NCBI GenBank assembly: GCA_017428265.1
Contig: JAFRRD010000037.1
Span: 21,552-85,551, forward strand
DNA length: 64,000 nt
DNA from: Lachnospiraceae bacterium
GTDB taxonomy: Bacteria; Bacillota; Clostridia; Lachnospirales; Lachnospiraceae
Reading direction: 5' to 3'
The position numbers were made by a program, and so were the translations under genes. This document shows, one piece after another, positions 60,782 to 64,000 of this stretch. Each line of letters begins with the position of its first letter. The stretch's first letter is position 1. A model generated the notes under the pieces. The model ran no database searches and was not told the DNA's origin. It saw only the letters and a list, made by a program, of their open reading frames with translations.

Positions 60782-62767
60782 TTACCACACATAGATTTCG
60801 GCGGTCCGGGGCAGGAGCGAAAGTTCCACGGTACCCATGGGCGTCGGGATCTTTTTCCGTCCGAGGCTGCAGGCGAGTTCGCTCGAATGCAGCACGCGCG
60901 TGACGGCTGCCGGGGCGATCCCGGTCACGTCTGACAGGTCGAGGCGGATGTGCGCGCCTTCGGTGCCGGTGTAGATCACGATGAGCGCCGCGTCGTCTCC
61001 CTTGTACCTTCCGTAAATCGCCAGCTCGCTGTCCATGAGCACCGGGACGACGGAGCCGCCCTGCAGGGCCGGAAGCTTCTTGTGCAGGCGCACCGCATTC
61101 AGGTAGAAATCCTGCAGCACGGTGTCTTCCTTCCCCCAGGGGAAAGGCCGGCGGTTGTCCGGATCGGTGAAGCCGCAAAGGCCCGCTTCGTCGCCGTAAT
61201 AGATGCCGGGCGCGCCGGGCAGGGTCATCTGCATCACGACGCCGGCCCGGAGAAGTGCCTTCGAAGTGCCCTTCTCCGCATCGAAAGACGCCAGGTCGCC
61301 GAGGCGGCCTACGACGTGGTTCGTGCGGGACAAAAAACGCGAATGGTCGTGGTTGTCGAGTTCGTTCAGCGCCGTTTCCAGCGAGGCCCGCGGCAGCCTT
61401 GCCGAGGCTTTGCTGTAGCGTTCCCAGAAGAGCGCGCCGGCGCCTTCATCCTCAGGCCAGTACGTATCACTGTGCTTGTCCACGCCGGTCAGGAACGCAC
61501 TCACGGGATCCATGAACGCATCGTAGTTCATGACGCTGTCCCACTCGCCGCAGCCAAGCCAGCTTGCTGCGTCGCCGTAATGCTCCGCCAGGATGATCGC
61601 ATCGGGCCGGGCCGCGCGCACCCGGGCACGGAACTCTTTCCAGAAGGCGTGGTTCGCCTCCGGGCTGTGGCATGCATCCGCCGCGACGTCCAGGCGCCAG
61701 CCGTCCGCATTGAAGGGCGGGCTGACCCATTTTTCCGCGATGCGGAAGATCTCCTCCCGGAGTTTGTCCGAACCGTCGAGGTTCAGCTTCGGCAGGGTCT
61801 CGTTGTTCCACCAGCACTCATACTCGTGATAGCCGAGATAGCGGAAAAACTGAGAGGATTCGCACTCCGAGTCCCACCATGCCCCCACTTCGCCGGTAAA
61901 TTTCTTATAGATTCCGTAGCGGTCCATCCACTTGTGGAAATCGCCGCAGTGGTTGAACACGCCGTCCAGCACCACTCGCATCTTCCGCGCATGCGCCTTT
62001 TCGATCAGCTTCGCAAGCAGGGCGTCCGACGCTTCCAGATTCTCCTTCGACGTCGTCCGGATGCCGTAGCGGTCTTCGCCATCCGCATCCTTCACGATCA
62101 CGCCGAGGTGAGGATCCACATGCTCATAGTCCTGCGTATTGTATTTGTGGCTCGAAGGCGAAACGAAGATCGGATTGAGATAAATGACGTCCACGCCGAG
62201 CCCCTTCAGATAGTCCAGATGATCGATGACCCCCTGAAGGTCGCCGCCGTAGAAGCTGTTGAAATCGCCCTTCCCGACCGGCTCGTCCCAGGCCTTGAAG
62301 CGGCAGGGCTCGCCCGTTGCGTCCGTGTATTCGCCGTCGGTCGGATCGTTCGACGGGTCACCGTTCGCAAAGCGGTCCGGGAAGATCTGATACCAGACGG
62401 CGCCGCGCGCCCAGTCCGGCACGTCAAACTGCGGCAGCACCGTGAAGGGCTGCACTTCGGCTGCCAGCTGCGACAGGCCGTTCTTGCCGTAGTACCAGAC
62501 GGTCCCGTCATCGGACGCCGTGGTGAAATAGTACTCCGCGCGTTCCCGGACGCCTTCGGCCTGTGCCTCGTAGAAGACATAGATGCCCTTTGCGAAGGCC
62601 GGCCGCATCTCTTTGACCGACGCCTCACCGTCCCGTTTGATATGCAGAGAGACAGTGGTCTCCGTACCCTTCAGGACCCGGAAGCGTACCGTAAACGGCT
62701 CGCCCTCCCGGGGTTCCGCGGGCGTGCGGAAATTCACTGTCTCATCACTGAAAAACTGCAGGGTCAT
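60782..62767 (-). CDS. Glycoside hydrolase family 13 alpha-glucan hydrolase
   Basis: 661 residues. An N-terminal beta-sandwich (about 1-110, CBM34-like) precedes the catalytic barrel (AVWYQIFPDRFANGD at 123-137). Catalytic residues: nucleophile Asp 360 in GWRLDVA, acid Glu 395 in IILAEHYGDA, and Asp 474 in LDNHDHSRF; VVLDGVFNHCG is region I. This combination fits the neopullulanase/maltogenic amylase-like subfamily. There is no signal peptide, so it likely works on imported maltodextrins. AGAGG precedes the ATG. First gene before the lipoprotein-like ORF. Confidence 0.92.
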   Translation of the reverse strand: MTLQFFSDETVNFRTPAEPREGEPFTVRFRVLKGTETTVSLHIKRDGEASVKEMRPAFAKGIYVFYEAQAEGVRERAEYYFTTASDDGTVWYYGKNGLSQLAAEVQPFTVLPQFDVPDWARGAVWYQIFPDRFANGDPSNDPTDGEYTDATGEPCRFKAWDEPVGKGDFNSFYGGDLQGVIDHLDYLKGLGVDVIYLNPIFVSPSSHKYNTQDYEHVDPHLGVIVKDADGEDRYGIRTTSKENLEASDALLAKLIEKAHARKMRVVLDGVFNHCGDFHKWMDRYGIYKKFTGEVGAWWDSECESSQFFRYLGYHEYECWWNNETLPKLNLDGSDKLREEIFRIAEKWVSPPFNADGWRLDVAADACHSPEANHAFWKEFRARVRAARPDAIILAEHYGDAASWLGCGEWDSVMNYDAFMDPVSAFLTGVDKHSDTYWPEDEGAGALFWERYSKASARLPRASLETALNELDNHDHSRFLSRTNHVVGRLGDLASFDAEKGTSKALLRAGVVMQMTLPGAPGIYYGDEAGLCGFTDPDNRRPFPWGKEDTVLQDFYLNAVRLHKKLPALQGGSVVPVLMDSELAIYGRYKGDDAALIVIYTGTEGAHIRLDLSDVTGIAPAAVTRVLHSSELACSLGRKKIPTPMGTVELSLLPRTAEIYVW

Positions 62768-62835
62768 CCTACGAAGACCTCTTTCCGTGTATTAACGATT
62801 TGTCAATGCCTGTTGACTTTCGGTAAAAGCCGTAC

Positions 62836-64000
62836 TCAGGCTTCGGGCTGCTCTCCGGCAGCGTTATCCGCCGGCGCTTCAGCCGCATGCTGTGCCTCGG
62901 TTTCGGCTTCCTCCTGCGCTTCGATCGCAGGCTTCTCCTCTGCTTTCGGGGCGATCCCCATGGCTTCGTTAAATATCGCTTCAAAGTCGAACTGGTCGAG
63001 CTTTTCCTTTGCGATCAGCGCCTCGGCGACTGCCTTGAGGGCCGGACGGTGTTCTTCCAGGATCTTCTTCGCTTCCTGATAGCATTTCTCCACGATGCCG
63101 CGGATCTCGTTGTCGATCAGGGACGCCGTCTGCTCGCCGTACTCGCGGGTGTGACCGTAGTCGCGGCCGATGAAGACCTCTCCCTCTCCGCCGTAGTCGA
63201 TCATGCCGATGGAGTCGCTCATGCCGTACTTCATGACCATGGCCTTCGCGCGCGCCGTCGCATTCTTGATGTCCTGGCTGGCGCCGGTCGTGATGTCGCC
63301 GAAGGTCAGTTCCTCCGCGATGCGGCCGCCCAGATCGACCATGATCTGCTCAAGGATCTCGGTCTTCGTGTTGAACATCTCATCCTTTTCCGGCAGCGGC
63401 ATGGTATAGCCCGCGGCGCCGACGCCCGTCGGGATCACGGAAACGGTATGCACCGGGCCGACGTGCGGCAGGACCTGGAACAGGATCGCATGGCCCGCTT
63501 CGTGGTAGGCAGTGATGCGTTTTTCCTTCTCGGAAATGACGTGGCTCTTCTTTTCGCCGCCGATACCGACCTTGATGAAGGCGCGGTCCAGATCGGACTG
63601 GACGAGATACTGACGGTTTTCCTTCGCGGCGATGATGGCCGCTTCGTTCAGGAGGTTCTCGAGATCCGCGCCGGAAAAACCGGCCGTCGTCTGCGCGACG
63701 CGCTTAAGATCGACGTCGTCGCCGAGCGGCTTGTTGCGGGCATGCACCTTCAGGATGGCTTCACGGGCCTTCACGTCGGGCCGCGACACGCCGATCTTCC
63801 GGTCGAAGCGGCCGGGCCGCAGGATCGCCGGATCGAGGATGTCCACGCGGTTCGTCGCCGCCATCACGATGATGCCGGAGTTCACGCCGAAGCCGTCCAT
63901 TTCCACGAGCAGCTGGTTCAGGGTCTGCTCTCTTTCGTCGTGGCTGCCGCCGAGGCCTGCGCCGCGCTGGCGCGCCACGGCGTCGATCTCATCGATGAAG
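62836..64000 (-). CDS. ftsH: ATP-dependent zinc metalloprotease FtsH, 5' end beyond window
   Basis: The C-terminal 388 residues of FtsH. Visible: the end of the Walker B region and AAA sensors ([30 protein letters not shown] with the second region of homology), and the zinc protease HEAGH in [10 protein letters not shown] with the third ligand Asp in the DLGGR helix region. The tail (about 50 residues) is acidic and Ala/Glu-rich, longer than in E. coli. Degrades membrane and soluble proteins. The membrane part and Walker A lie outside the window. The 3' end has no strong terminator before the GH13 start. Confidence 0.97.
   Translation of the reverse strand, partial: FIDEIDAVARQRGAGLGGSHDEREQTLNQLLVEMDGFGVNSGIIVMAATNRVDILDPAILRPGRFDRKIGVSRPDVKAREAILKVHARNKPLGDDVDLKRVAQTTAGFSGADLENLLNEAAIIAAKENRQYLVQSDLDRAFIKVGIGGEKKSHVISEKEKRITAYHEAGHAILFQVLPHVGPVHTVSVIPTGVGAAGYTMPLPEKDEMFNTKTEILEQIMVDLGGRIAEELTFGDITTGASQDIKNATARAKAMVMKYGMSDSIGMIDYGGEGEVFIGRDYGHTREYGEQTASLIDNEIRGIVEKCYQEAKKILEEHRPALKAVAEALIAKEKLDQFDFEAIFNEAMGIAPKAEEKPAIEAQEEAETEAQHAAEAPADNAAGEQPEA

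Noticed and set aside
60950-63079. 709-codon plus-strand frame antisense to the GH13 gene and ftsH
   Set aside because: Shadow of two recognised genes; composition is His/Arg/Val-rich without motifs.

Overview
The window is about 60% G+C by eye and almost entirely coding. It reads as a chromosomal segment of an anaerobic Gram-positive bacterium, most likely class Clostridia and possibly Lachnospiraceae-like. The reasons are strong AAGGAGG ribosome binding sites, sigma-A type promoters, a CdaA-CdaR c-di-AMP module, YqeG, ZapA, a DUF6145 gene, several zinc-ribbon/DUF4870 membrane proteins, an rpsF-ssb-rpsR operon, pyruvate phosphate dikinase, a short PGDH in a serC cluster, and a system II cytochrome c maturation pair beside NrfA. 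The genus cannot be fixed from sequence alone. No tRNA, rRNA, CRISPR array, transposase, integrase or phage gene was seen. The only non-coding RNA recognised is RNase P RNA.

Layout. 1-9.6 kb: partial NERD protein, ppdK with an unusual repetitive tail, a three-gene operon (condensation-fold acyltransferase-like protein, DUF6320 membrane protein, sigma-70-like protein without region 4), a zinc-ribbon membrane protein, and a malate/lactate dehydrogenase plus malic enzyme pair. 9.6-17.6 kb: efp, prfC-nrdR-yqeG, a Na/Pi cotransporter, an ABC-F ATPase and two zinc-ribbon membrane proteins. 17.7-21.4 kb: a two-gene accessory locus, HD-domain protein then SLOG-like/four-TM protein, which is the best candidate for an undescribed nucleotide-signalling or defence system. 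21.5-26.2 kb: HAD phosphatase, NUDIX-histidine phosphatase-M28 peptidase operon, DUF1287 protein, zapA. 26.3-32.2 kb: a long operon of two uncharacterised membrane proteins, cdaA, cdaR, dtd, ruvA and ruvB. 32.4-37 kb: DUF6145-dusB, greA, rpsF-ssb-rpsR, rnpB, a small membrane protein and birA.

37-47 kb: a LytTR regulator with its own N-terminal domain, a TGS/uridine-kinase-like protein, a dipeptidase, zinc-ribbon and tandem-TPM gene cluster, and nrfA-resB-ccsB for nitrite ammonification with haem-c maturation. 47-53 kb: dapF, then the complete livJHMGF branched-chain amino acid ABC transporter. The liv leader carries a consensus promoter, a 34-codon ORF rich in Leu/Val/Ile and a terminator hairpin, which together look like an attenuator. 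53-64 kb: AraC-type regulator, serC-serA-DUF1015, a P-type ATPase, a lipoprotein-like protein, a GH13 alpha-glucan hydrolase and the 3' part of ftsH.

Two families of dispersed palindromic repeats sit in intergenic gaps: a GTCATCCTGAG...AAGGATCTT element (9.5, 48.1, 53.2 kb) and a CCCTCTCCC/GGGAGAGGG element (34.2, 42.2, 48.2, 60.1 kb). Long open frames antisense to ppdK, prfC, the HD gene, the dipeptidase and the GH13 gene are high-G+C shadows and were left out.
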